From NCBI GenBank assembly GCA_020073215.1, contig JAIQFO010000032.1, forward strand, positions 1-55,429: a stretch of 55,429 nt of DNA, in the 5' to 3' direction. Positions 1 to 8,112 of this stretch are shown in pieces. Each line of letters starts with the position of its first letter. Position 1 is the stretch's first letter. Origin of the DNA: Terriglobia bacterium (GTDB taxonomy: Bacteria; Acidobacteriota; Terriglobia; Terriglobales; Acidobacteriaceae). The notes beneath the pieces are model-generated. The model did not search any database, was not told where the DNA came from, and worked only from the letters and a program-made list of their open reading frames with translations. Made by a program: the position numbers and the translations under genes.

Positions 1-854
1 GGCGGCAACCATGTCACACACAGCGGCTTGAGCGGCACCTACACTGCACCTGCGACTCCGACCGGCCGCTTTACCACCACCACCAGCCTAAGCGGGATCG
101 CCGCGCACCGCGCCGCTTATCTTGTCTCCGGTACGCGCTTTCTCGAAGTGACGAGCGACACTCTGCACTCCACGACGAGCGCGTTGATCGGCGATGCGCG
201 TCTGCAGGCCGGTTCCCTGACCCTGAGCGGCAATCTCGCCTTTTACACCTCGGGTATCGTGTCGGGCGGAACGGGAGGGATCATTGACTTTGGACGCGTC
301 ACCATCAGCGGTTCTACCCTGACGGCTAGCGTCTACGAAGACGAAGTCGGCACCTCGGCCACTCCCGCACCTTTCGCCGAAACCTGCGGTTATACATTGA
401 CTCCTACGGCAAAGTGACCCTCAGCGGCACCAATTGCCAAACCAACGCGCCGGTCATTTATCTGTATGGCCCGAACACTGGCTGGATGCTCGGTACAGGT
501 TCCAGTACCTCCTTCGGTCGCATGGAGCCGCAGTCGGCGACGACCATCATCTCGGGCAATTACTTCTTCGGCACCCAAATGACCGGTCACCTCTCGGTAG
601 AGACCGACACGGGTACCGTCACTCTCGCCAGCGCCGGCGCCACCGGCACTGGTGACAACATCTCAACCACTTCTCCCCTGCAGGCCGATCAGCCTGTAAG
701 CGAGACGTTCACGGGGAACTCCGATGGCACCTTCAGCACCTCGGACCATCCTGGGGTAGTCTCGGACGTCATCGTTTCCAATTCCAAGATCGTAGCGGTT
801 AACAACCAAAACAGCGCCTACCCGACCGTACTGGTAATCAGCACGGTTCCTTAA
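1..854 (+). pseudogene. C-terminal part of a secreted repeat protein, frameshifted
   Basis: The reading frame is open from the left edge, so the 5' end lies outside the window. The protein is rich in Thr, Ser and Gly with short beta-type repeats, typical of large secreted or cell-surface proteins of Acidobacteria; I do not recognise a catalytic domain. Frame 1 is open to a stop at 415-417, but coding character moves to frame 3 near 378-384: the sequence NLRLYIDSYGKVTLSG continues naturally into the second frame, which ends at 854. One A missing from the run at 380-382 (gccgaaacc) would explain the shift. It is either a real inactivating mutation or a sequencing error. A terminator-like hairpin follows 27 bases downstream. 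Confidence 0.55.
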
Positions 855-880
855 AGGCTTGCCACTAACTTCGAGGAATA

Positions 881-908
881 GGGCCTTGGCGCTGCAGCGT
901 CAAGGCCC
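881..908 (+). terminator. Terminator-like hairpin after the first gene
   Basis: A nearly perfect inverted repeat has arms 881-892 and 897-908 (GGGCCTTGGCGC with a G-T pair) and a TGCA loop. It lies 27 bases after the stop of the truncated secreted protein. It is followed by only two T residues, so it is not a textbook intrinsic terminator, but position and stem strength fit that role. Confidence 0.5.
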
Positions 909-929
909 TTCCGCAAGTGCATCGGGAAC

Positions 930-957
930 GCGAGTTCGAATCTCTCTGCGCACGCCA
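930..957 (+). other. tRNA-like 3' end fragment
   Basis: These 28 bases resemble a tRNA 3' end: a T-loop TTCGAAT flanked by stem bases with four of five pairs, then TGCGCAC, a discriminator G and CCA. A matching 5' acceptor GTGCGCA is absent upstream, so this is not a complete tRNA gene. It may be an integration scar or chance similarity. The rest of 855-1163 shows no gene. Confidence 0.3.
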
Positions 958-1163
958 ATTTTACACTTTGTACCAGTCAATGAATTGGAGGAGCGCCTAA
1001 TGGCAGTCCTCTCGGTGGAGTCCCGAGTTGAACTTCCGTGAAATGTTGTTGGAGTTAGACTCACTATTCATCAGACACTCCGACTTTTAGAAGCTCGAAG
1101 TCCTGTCTCGCCCTACCGAGCGAGGCAAGAGTGCCCAGATTTTCAATAAAAGGAGGGGGCCTT

Positions 1164-2684
1164 ATGCAGAAGCTTGGAAAAGTCTCGGCGGAAAAGGTTC
1201 TCCGTCACAAGACCTATGGAACTCCCCGCAAGGCGCTCGCCATCAAAGATGTTGCCCGGAAAGGCACGCCACGCGAGGCCGCAACCGCGTTCTTGAAAGG
1301 TATTGCACCACAACTGAAGCTCCCTGCCGATCTCAGCAATTTGAAGTACGACAAGGCGGTCCAGAGTCCTCTGGGTACACACGTACTCTTTCAGCAATAC
1401 CACGACAAGAAACCCATCACGGGTGCCTGGGTAAAGGTGGACCTCGATCCGCAAAACCGTGCCTACCACTTTACGAACAATACGATGCCGGTGCATATGC
1501 TAGAGAAATCGGCGGAGAAGGCAGCGAAGCGGGCCTGGACTCAGGCGGACGCGAAAAAGAAGGCGCTGGCAACGGTCAAGGCGACACAATCCCGGATTCG
1601 CGGGCAAGTGACCAGCGAACTCGTCAATTTTCCAGTAGGAAAGACTGTCCAGCCAGCCTGGAAATTTCTGATTCCCGTCTCCGCGCCACCGCATGACTGG
1701 CGGATCTATATCAGTGCACGCAGCGGTTCAGTTCTGCACAAAGAAGACATGATCAAAACCGCCACTGGGAAAGGCATGGTTTTCGATCCCAATCCGGTGG
1801 TCACGCTCAACAACACTAAGCTGAGAGATTCCAAGCCAGTTCCGGATGCCGCCTATGAGCAGGTTCAATTGCGTGGGATTGCGGCTTCCGGAGTCCTCGA
1901 TGGTCCTTATATAAGTACCTCCGAGACCAAGAATCGGGTGAAGTCCACGAACCACGCATTTCTTTTCAAACGAAATCAGGCGGGCTTTAAGGAAGTTATG
2001 GCGTACTTCCATATTGATCGGATGCAGCGTTATATCCAGAGCCTGGGATTCAAGAACGTAAACCACCGCCCGATTCCGGTGAACATCGCGGGACAGGCAG
2101 ATGACAATTCCTTCTACAGCCCAGTCAACAAGTCCCTGTCGTTTGGAACCGGCGGCGTGGACGACGCGGAGGATGCGGAGATCATCCTCCACGAATACGG
2201 ACACTCCATCCAGGATGCACAAGTTCCGGGCTTCGGCGCGTCTAAGGAGGCGGGTGCGATGGGCGAGGGATTCGGAGACTACCTCGCGGGCAGCTTCTTC
2301 AACGATGCCAAGCCCGCCCATTTGCAGAACTGCGTGGGATCGTGGGATGCGACTGCTTACAGCAAGGACGATCCGCCGTGTCTCCGCAGGCTCGACAGCA
2401 AGAAGCGCTATCCCAAAGACATCGATGGGGAAGTTCATGACGATGGAGAAATATGGTCTGCGTGTTTGTGGCAGATTCGCCAGGCCATGGGGCGCAAGGC
2501 GGCCGACAAGCTGATTTTGTCGCACCATTTCTTGTTGCAGAAAGACACCAGCTTTCAAGATGCGGCTGAAGCCTTGATTCAGGCAGACCAGCAGTTGAAT
2601 GGCGGGGCAAACGGAGCTGCGGTCCGCGACATCTTTGTTCGCCGGGGCATCCTGGCGGCGTCGAAGCGTAAGAGCGGGCTCTAG
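1164..2684 (+). CDS. Zinc metallopeptidase, thermolysin/fungalysin-like (M4/M36 type)
   Basis: The 506-residue protein carries the zinc-binding motif HEYGH at about residue 350, followed about 20 residues later by GEGFGDYLAG, the gluzincin arrangement with a downstream glutamate ligand. The N-terminal 200 residues look like the FTP/PepSY-type propeptide of M4 and M36 peptidases (FQQYHDKKPITGAW), which normally inhibits the enzyme until processing. No clear signal peptide is visible at the chosen start, which is unusual for a family that is normally exported. The ATG at 1164 was chosen over an upstream GTG because it follows AGGAGGGGG at 1151-1159. Substrate is unknown. The choice between M4 and M36 is not certain. 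Confidence 0.75.
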   Translation: MQKLGKVSAEKVLRHKTYGTPRKALAIKDVARKGTPREAATAFLKGIAPQLKLPADLSNLKYDKAVQSPLGTHVLFQQYHDKKPITGAWVKVDLDPQNRAYHFTNNTMPVHMLEKSAEKAAKRAWTQADAKKKALATVKATQSRIRGQVTSELVNFPVGKTVQPAWKFLIPVSAPPHDWRIYISARSGSVLHKEDMIKTATGKGMVFDPNPVVTLNNTKLRDSKPVPDAAYEQVQLRGIAASGVLDGPYISTSETKNRVKSTNHAFLFKRNQAGFKEVMAYFHIDRMQRYIQSLGFKNVNHRPIPVNIAGQADDNSFYSPVNKSLSFGTGGVDDAEDAEIILHEYGHSIQDAQVPGFGASKEAGAMGEGFGDYLAGSFFNDAKPAHLQNCVGSWDATAYSKDDPPCLRRLDSKKRYPKDIDGEVHDDGEIWSACLWQIRQAMGRKAADKLILSHHFLLQKDTSFQDAAEALIQADQQLNGGANGAAVRDIFVRRGILAASKRKSGL

Positions 2685-2792
2685 TCCGTCTCGCCGCCGC
2701 AAGTGTCCGGACGAAAAGTCGCGTTAAGGATGTTTGTCGAAACTGCGACCGCGAATTCTCCACATCCGCACATCGTTTCAAGGAGCCATTCT

Positions 2793-3014
2793 ATGGCATA
2801 CGATTTTGATCCCGGATATTGTGCTCCGGCTTTTCAGCAACTGGTCCGAGACTATCCCGACGAGCAGGTGTATCCCTTCAAGGACTTTCGCACCGAATGG
2901 GGACCGATCTTCCACCGCGGCAGGCTGGATGGAAGCGCGCGCGTCTTGATGTTGGGACAGGACCCGGCCCAGCACGAGACCATGGCGCGGCAAATACTCC
3001 CATACTGCCCGTAA
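2793..3014 (+). pseudogene. Truncated uracil-DNA-glycosylase-like gene, N-terminus only
   Basis: The 73-residue product ([18 protein letters not shown]..., then [19 protein letters not shown]) resembles the start of uracil-DNA-glycosylase superfamily proteins; GQDPA is the usual catalytic-loop position. After about residue 70 the similarity ends in PYCP and a stop, while intact relatives are two to three times longer. AAGGAG at 2780 precedes the ATG. A sequence junction near 2998-3010 most likely removed the 3' part, because the adjoining DNA carries another gene remnant on the opposite strand. Confidence 0.55.
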
Positions 3015-3052
3015 GTGCCACGATTGTGGGACAGATGACGTCGCGACGTTCT

Positions 3053-3671
3053 CTACCTCTGCTCCCGCTTCATCTTGTGCCAGTTTTGATTGGAGCTAAC
3101 GTTAGGGTCGAAGTTGGGGCTGTCGCTGGATACGTAGTCGGTCCCGTTTGTCCAGGCATTCTCATAGCCAACGGGAATCTCTACATCCCAGTTGTTCACC
3201 GGATCGCGGTAAGTTTCGACTCCGCGCAGGCCTTGGATGTAATTGTCGAACATATGGTCGTAGGCTGCGCTTCGTCTCTGATAGCCCTGGTAAATCATGT
3301 CATCGATTTTCGGTGAGGGTCTTGTGGATCTGCTGCATGCGCTGGTAGATGGCTTGCTGCTGGCGCAGTTGTTCCCGGGTGACGGTAGCCGCCAGGCGCG
3401 TGTATTCCACGCCCCAGCGCGGATTGTCCTGGCGCGAGGCGACCACGATCTTGTACGCGGTGATGTTGCGGTCAAAGTCCTCGACCGGCGCCCGGAAACT
3501 GCTGACATTCGGGGTCCAGTTGACGGCTTGCACTGGACCGTACAGGGAGGAGGTGCTGATGATGAGGTAGTCGATCACAGCCGTGAAGTCCTCCACAAAC
3601 TTCCTTCCTCCTTTGGTGTATTCGAACTTCAGAGTTGAACGGTCCGGAGTTTCGCCCAGGAAAAAAACTTA
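3053..3671 (-). pseudogene. Remnant of an unidentified gene, frameshifted
   Basis: On the reverse strand a coding-like frame begins near 3671 (FLGETPDRSTLKFEY), runs to a stop at 3300, and resumes in another frame from about 3310 to 3053 (IDDMIYQGYQRR... through GVETYRDPVNNWDVEIP, ending KMKREQR). The two parts together read as one protein of about 200 residues without a start codon at the upstream end. This indicates 5' truncation plus a frameshift. I do not recognise the family; the C-terminal half is rich in Tyr, Asn and Asp and resembles the end of a secreted hypothetical protein. It lies against the truncated glycosylase fragment, so 3.0 kb is probably a rearrangement joint. Confidence 0.4.
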
Positions 3672-3946
3672 AGGAACTGCTCACTCCCGGAGACATAAGC
3701 GTGTCGCGTCCGACTCTCGCAAGTGCGCCGCGTTGTTCCAGAAGCTAGCGTGGCCGGGATTTGCGTGATCGAAGAGTGAACGCGGCTTGCAAAGGGCTCA
3801 TGGCGCAACCCCCCCGGCTATCAACCCCTCCCAGGTGATCTTCGTCACTGCGTCGGCAAGCTCGGAGCTGCTAGCGTTTAGAGCGGTCGCACGGACAGCA
3901 CGGGTGTCTCGGGAAGGTGCACAACCAGACGAGGAGCCCTACAGTG

Positions 3947-4150
3947 AATCGCAAAGCCATCGTAAATGCGAGCACGGCCCCATGTCGTTCCCCGTTGGTT
4001 GAGAAGGCGTTGAAAGAATTGGCGCAAATGCCGCTGACCGAGGCGTGTGTGTCAGGTCTTTGTGAGATGTGTCTTTACCAGACAGACCTCTGCAATATTG
4101 TCGGCAAGCACAGGGCGGATTCGCAACCATCCAGGCGTTCAGACGAATAG
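3947..4150 (+). pseudogene. Degenerate copy of the thiolase-like N-terminus
   Basis: The translated segment RKAIVNASTAPCRSPLVEKA and LKELAQMPLTEACV parallels the first 40 residues of the intact thiolase-like gene at 4172 (KDVAIVGAGMTPCRSRWVEK, FWELAQMAVSEAV). The DNA is clearly related too, for example the shared stretch CCCCATGTCGTTCCC. The copy diverges after about 45 codons and ends in a stop. It is a tandem partial duplication in decay, 20 bases upstream of the intact gene. The flanking stretch 3672-3946 contains nothing I can support. Confidence 0.6.
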
Positions 4151-4171
4151 AAACTAAATCAGGAGCATCCA

Positions 4172-5371
4172 GTGAAGGACGTAGCCATAGTAGGCGCGGG
4201 CATGACCCCATGTCGTTCCCGATGGGTTGAAAAGACTTTTTGGGAATTGGCTCAAATGGCGGTCAGTGAGGCGGTTCGCGACGCGGGCATCCACATCCAG
4301 GAAGTCGACGCCGGCGTCGCGGGAATCTACAACGACATCTTTGAGTTCCAGGCAATTCCCGAAAGTGGATTCCAGGGGATTATTGGGCTTCAAAACAAGC
4401 CGTTGATGAGGGTCACCAATGGCGGCGCGACCGGCGCCTATGCCATGCTGGCGGCCCGCAACATGGTCGCGAGCGGACAGCACGATCTCGTGCTGGTCTT
4501 GGGCGTGGAAAAGGCGCTCGATTGTTACGACTATGAGGCCGAGAGCAGCACGCCGGCTGTGGTTCAGACCATTGGTTATTCGTGGGATCCGTGGTTTGAA
4601 CGGCCGCTGGGGGCGCATGCCTCGGAGAGTTATGCCGAGGTCATCCAGGCCTACATGGACGAGCATCCGGGCGACCTCGCGCCCATGGCGCGCGCCAAGA
4701 TCGTGGAACTCCTCTGCGAACAGGCGCAAAACAATCCCTACGCCCAGCGCCTCGGCGAGAAGGTGACCGCCGAGCAGGTCCTCCATTCCCGCTACGTGGT
4801 TTATCCGGTTCGCGTTCTGGAAACCTGCGTATACACGGAGGGGGCGTGCGCGTTGATTTTTGCCTCTCCGGAAATGGCGCAGAAGATCAAAGAGCGCACC
4901 GGCCGCGAACCTATCTGGCTGACCGGGGTCGGCGCTGCCAACGAGCCCTACTTCGTGGGCAACGACATCACCCGTTACAAGGTCCTCCATCGCATCTATT
5001 CCGACCACGTGGCGACGAAAACGGCATTGAAGATGGCGGGCATCGCCATAGAAGACGTACAAGTGATCGAGTTGCACGACGCTTTCATTCCGCAGTTGAT
5101 GATCACACTGGCCGAGATGGGCGTGGTGCCGCTGGGGCGGGCCAACGATCTAGTGGAGGAAGGCATCATCCTGCCCGGCGGAAGACTGCTGGTGAATCCC
5201 TCGGGCGGGCTCGTGTTCGGCGGACATTTCGTCGGCGGGTCCAACATGATGTCAACCTGGAGTGCCATGCGCGAAATGAGAGCCAGGAACCTTGAACATG
5301 GCCTGATTCATGGCACGGGCGCGTCGCTTTCGATGTATGGCGTGGCCATAGTGCTGGAGAGGAGAGCCTAA
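4172..5371 (+). CDS. Thiolase-superfamily protein (SCP-x/Ltp2-like), catalytic Cys replaced
   Basis: The 399-residue protein has the thiolase fold of the SCP-x group: N-terminal VAIVGAGMTP, a central VASGQHDLVLVLGVEK strand, HDAF near residue 300 and a C-terminal NPSGGLVFGGHFVGG block. Thiolases place the nucleophilic Cys in a (C)ATG motif; here it reads NGGATG, so the Cys is a Gly, and the usual GHP is GHF. Loss of the Cys is known in Ltp2-type aldolases, which work with a DUF35 partner and cleave side chains by retro-aldol chemistry. The next gene encodes such a partner 2 bases downstream, so the two probably form a complex acting on a CoA thioester. The start is GTG after a GGAG at 4163. 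True thiolase activity is less likely but not excluded. Confidence 0.75.
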   Translation: MKDVAIVGAGMTPCRSRWVEKTFWELAQMAVSEAVRDAGIHIQEVDAGVAGIYNDIFEFQAIPESGFQGIIGLQNKPLMRVTNGGATGAYAMLAARNMVASGQHDLVLVLGVEKALDCYDYEAESSTPAVVQTIGYSWDPWFERPLGAHASESYAEVIQAYMDEHPGDLAPMARAKIVELLCEQAQNNPYAQRLGEKVTAEQVLHSRYVVYPVRVLETCVYTEGACALIFASPEMAQKIKERTGREPIWLTGVGAANEPYFVGNDITRYKVLHRIYSDHVATKTALKMAGIAIEDVQVIELHDAFIPQLMITLAEMGVVPLGRANDLVEEGIILPGGRLLVNPSGGLVFGGHFVGGSNMMSTWSAMREMRARNLEHGLIHGTGASLSMYGVAIVLERRA

Positions 5372-5373
5372 TC

Positions 5374-6465
5374 ATGGCAAAAACAGGAAAAGCAGTGGCG
5401 TCCGCGAAAAGCAAACCCAAGCCGGTGATCTCCCCTGCGATGCTCCCTATGGAAGGGATCACCGATGTCCAAGGAGCGGACGGCGTATACCTCCAGCGGA
5501 ACGACGTAATGTTCACGGCCATGAAGCACACGCAGGGCGAATTCTCGGATTTCTTCCGGGCGCTACGCGACGAGGGCAAAGTGTTCGGCCATCGTTGTCC
5601 GGAGTGCCGTCACCTGATTATCCCGCCGTTCATGCGACGCTGCCCCGCATGTAATTTCGTGGAGATGAAAAAGGAGTACGTACACGACACCGGCATCATG
5701 GCCGCGACGCCGGTGATCACCGTTTTTGCGCCCAGCCGTTTTAAGGGCCAGGAACCGTTCGGCACGGGCCGGGTGTTTCTTGAAACTGCGAACCGCAAAC
5801 TCAGTGAGACGGCGATGCTGGTTCGCGTCCGCACCACGCGGGGAACCATACGGCCGGGGATTTATAAGAAAGGCACACCGGTCAAGATCGCCTTCTGTGA
5901 TTCACGACACGGCGAGATGTTGGACATTTTTGCCGTGCCCCAGAATGAACTGACGCGGCGGCAACTCGCCAAGAGTCCGCTTCTCGAGAGTGAAATAAAG
6001 TGGGGGCGACTCTCGGAGATGGGATTTGGCAAACCTACTGCTCAACTGCAGAAAACCTTGCAGGAAGTAAGAGTTCATTTCCAGAAACTGGCTGAAATGA
6101 TCCCCCACAGCCCGCGCGCGACGGCCAATCTTGCCAACTGGCGCCGCACGGTCACGGTCCGCACGAGCGGCGGGACGTTCGGTTTAGTGGTAAACAAGGG
6201 AAAATTGCAGGTGCGGAAAGAAGGCGTGAAGAACCCGGATCTGGTCGTGGCAGTGCAGGATCCAGCCATTCTGCTCGCCTGGCTGCACGACAGTACGCAA
6301 CCAGTTGGCGACAGTGTGAAGAGCCCCGCGTTAACCGATTTGGTTATCGAAGGAACCCTCGTGCTCAACAAACCGGAACTGGAGACGATCACGCGTCTGG
6401 ATCGCGTTCCTCGCTCGCTTCGTCGGGATAATGTGGTGGTAGTACGGTCAGCTAAGGCCAACTAG
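5374..6465 (+). CDS. Zn-ribbon OB-fold (DUF35) protein with C-terminal SCP2-like domain
   Basis: The 363-residue protein has an N-terminal tail, a rubredoxin-like zinc ribbon near residues 74-92 (CPEC, then CPAC), an OB-fold around 105-180 (the DUF35/ChsH2 arrangement), and a C-terminal domain of about 100 residues resembling SCP2 sterol-carrier domains (FGLVVNKGKLQVRK, DLVVAVQDP). DUF35 proteins are obligate partners of SCP-x thiolases and Ltp2 aldolases. BbsA, the zinc-finger subunit of benzoylsuccinyl-CoA thiolase in anaerobic toluene degradation, is a relevant precedent. The ATG follows the upstream stop by 2 bases, with GAGAGGAG as ribosome binding site, so the pair is one operon. The substrate is unknown; a role in feeding acyl-CoAs to the aromatic pathway is inference. 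Confidence 0.75.
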   Translation: MAKTGKAVASAKSKPKPVISPAMLPMEGITDVQGADGVYLQRNDVMFTAMKHTQGEFSDFFRALRDEGKVFGHRCPECRHLIIPPFMRRCPACNFVEMKKEYVHDTGIMAATPVITVFAPSRFKGQEPFGTGRVFLETANRKLSETAMLVRVRTTRGTIRPGIYKKGTPVKIAFCDSRHGEMLDIFAVPQNELTRRQLAKSPLLESEIKWGRLSEMGFGKPTAQLQKTLQEVRVHFQKLAEMIPHSPRATANLANWRRTVTVRTSGGTFGLVVNKGKLQVRKEGVKNPDLVVAVQDPAILLAWLHDSTQPVGDSVKSPALTDLVIEGTLVLNKPELETITRLDRVPRSLRRDNVVVVRSAKAN

Positions 6466-6533
6466 GCCCCGCTTGCTGATGCGCATCCTTCCGTCCACCT
6501 TGGCTGGCCACGGACACGATGCTGGAGTTGTCC

Positions 6534-6695
6534 ATGACTGACGGGAACGGAAAAAAGCGGCCGCTGCCGCTGCCCAAGAATATTTATGTGCGTCTCACCC
6601 GTGCCCGCATCAGCGCCAAGACTAAGTCCTGGGAGACAGCCCAAAATGTGTGCGGTCTGTGTGAGGATAATTCATGGTTACCGCTAAGCCATTGA
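6534..6695 (+). CDS. Small ORF, hypothetical (53 aa)
   Basis: An ATG at 6534 opens a frame of 53 codons (MTDGNGKKRPLPLPKNIYVR, ending in LPLSH) starting 68 bases after the DUF35 gene. The first 35 residues have plausible protein composition; the rest runs towards the tRNA-like remnant at 6715 and may be a truncated tail. No family is recognised and no strong ribosome binding site is seen. Apart from this and the tRNA remnant, 6466-7001 shows no gene; it must also hold the promoter of the gene at 7002. Confidence 0.25.
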   Translation: MTDGNGKKRPLPLPKNIYVRLTRARISAKTKSWETAQNVCGLCEDNSWLPLSH

Positions 6696-6714
6696 TTCCA
6701 AGCAAAAGACTAAC

Positions 6715-6776
6715 GGTGGCCAGGGACGGAGTTGAACCGTCGACGCCGGCCTTTTCAGGGCCGGATTCTTTGGGCC
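6715..6776 (-). repeat. tRNA-Phe-like 3' half (copy 1 of direct repeat)
   Basis: Read on the minus strand, this segment contains an anticodon arm with a 6-bp stem and loop CTGAAAA (anticodon GAA, Phe), a T-arm with perfect GACGG/CCGTC stem and TTCAACT loop, then CCTGGCC-A-CC. The 5' acceptor GGCCAGG and D-arm are missing, so it is a remnant. The 44 bases 6715-6758, from the 3' end to the anticodon loop, recur at 53879-53922 in the same orientation with three mismatches. Sequence from the anticodon loop to the 3' end is the usual core of integrase attachment sites. Confidence 0.65.
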
Positions 6777-7001
6777 TGAGTCCTTTTTCAATCAGCGACT
6801 TAATTCGTGAAGAGGGCCACATTATTGTAACCATTCTGTGACCAGCGCCGAGGTTCGCCTAAGCGTCGGAATCTTAGTTGGTCGGGCCGGCAGCAGATCC
6901 GTTTGTTTTGACGTCCGTCGTTGTCCTTGGGACGTTGTCGATAAAGTTTTCCTTCGGTACCATCTTCCTGTGACGCCGCCGACAAAGAACTGTGGGGAGC
7001 T

Positions 7002-7856
7002 ATGAGCAAAACAATTTGGCTGGGAGCTGTCGCGTACAATCCGAAGGTGGTGACGATTTGGGAGGGGATGCGGCGCTACTTTAATGAGGAAGCGCATCTG
7101 CCGGTCGAGATCGTACTATTTCAGAGCTACGAAGCGCAGGTCCTCGCGCTCCTCGCCCAACCGGGAGAGGCCGTGCCGCGTATCGACATTGCCTGGAATA
7201 CAAACCTTGCTTACCTGCAAGCGGATGAGTGGAGCGGCCACGCCTGCCGCGCGGTTGCCATGCGCGACACCGATCTCGGCTGGATGACAAAGATCGTCGC
7301 CGTTAGAGGAGGTCCCATTTCTACGCTCGCTGATCTGAAGAATCGAACGCTCGCGCTGGGCAGCCGAGACAGCGGACACGCAGCTATTCTGCCCGTTCAC
7401 TTTTTGGAGCAGCGAGGCATGCGCGAAGGCAGGGACTACCGCGCGCTGCGCTTCGACAGCGATGTGGGCAAACACGGTGATACCGGGACCAGCGAAGTGG
7501 AAGTGGTGCGCGCGGTCCTCGACGGGCGAGCCGACGCCGGCGCCATCGGCAGCCCCTTCTGGAACACGGTTCGCAGCGAGCGCCTGGTGCCCGAAGGCGG
7601 CCTTCGTGAGATATGGTCCTCTCCGGCCTACAACCATTGCATGTTTACGGCCCGGCCCGATCTCGACCCAGAGCGGGAGCGCCGATTCGCCGACGCGCTC
7701 TCAGCCATGAGCTACGACAACCCGGTTCATCGCCCGATACTCGACGCCGAAGGACTTCAGCGCTGGCTGCCGCCTCACGTGGATGGCTATGCTGCTCTGC
7801 GGGAAGCCGCTGCCCAGCAGGGATTCTTCGAGCAAATATTGGCGAAGTCGGCGTGA
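7002..7856 (+). CDS. PhnD/transferrin-like substrate-binding protein
   Basis: The 284-residue protein resembles the PhnD family of periplasmic binding proteins for phosphonate-like ligands: KTIWLGAVAYNPKVV at the start, a PISTLADLKNRTLALGSRDS strand-helix unit near 105, and the hinge-type segment RADAGAIGSPFW near 178. There is no signal peptide or lipobox, so it is probably cytoplasmic; no ABC permease or ATPase lies nearby. It may be a stand-alone ligand-binding or sensor protein. The ATG follows GGGGAGC at 6994. The ligand cannot be read from the sequence. Confidence 0.65.
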   Translation: MSKTIWLGAVAYNPKVVTIWEGMRRYFNEEAHLPVEIVLFQSYEAQVLALLAQPGEAVPRIDIAWNTNLAYLQADEWSGHACRAVAMRDTDLGWMTKIVAVRGGPISTLADLKNRTLALGSRDSGHAAILPVHFLEQRGMREGRDYRALRFDSDVGKHGDTGTSEVEVVRAVLDGRADAGAIGSPFWNTVRSERLVPEGGLREIWSSPAYNHCMFTARPDLDPERERRFADALSAMSYDNPVHRPILDAEGLQRWLPPHVDGYAALREAAAQQGFFEQILAKSA

Positions 7857-7897
7857 GAGTTTGAAGCGAACCGGCTCTTATTCGCGTCGAAATGCAT

Positions 7898-8087
7898 GGT
7901 GCCCCAGGTTCGCGCCGTTCTTGGGCGCTAACCTGGGCTTCGCGGTGTTGTGAGGAATCGGAACCGTCGAGATCGGATCGGAATCGACAGCAATGGATCG
8001 CGAGAGCCAAAACCGGCGACGAACCAGAGGCCGAGTGTTCCTCCACCCAGGTTAGCGTCCAGAGTGCGGACGCGAACCTGGGGCACC
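7898..8087. repeat. 190-bp nested palindromic element
   Basis: The outer arms 7898-7914 (GGTGCCCCAGGTTCGCG) and 8071-8087 are exact inverted repeats of 17 bp. Inner arms 7925-7937 and 8046-8058 (GCGCTAACCTGGG against CCCAGGTTAGCGT) match in 12 of 13 positions. No ORF of credible length lies inside. It occupies the gap between two convergent genes, so it could terminate transcription from both sides. It looks like a small non-autonomous mobile element or a REP-type element. Confidence 0.6.
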
Positions 8088-8112
8088 GGGCCTGTCGGCA
8101 AATCAACCACAT

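Noticed and set aside
1728..2702. 324-codon reverse ORF opposite the metallopeptidase
   Set aside because: Shadow frame; the forward frame contains HEYGH and a ribosome binding site.
6715..6776. Functional tRNA-Phe gene
   Set aside because: The 5' acceptor strand and D-arm are absent; only the anticodon arm, T-arm and 3' end remain.
6622..6834. Reverse ORF containing DGSTPSLATVS
   Set aside because: It is translated from the tRNA-Phe 3' half and is not a protein gene.
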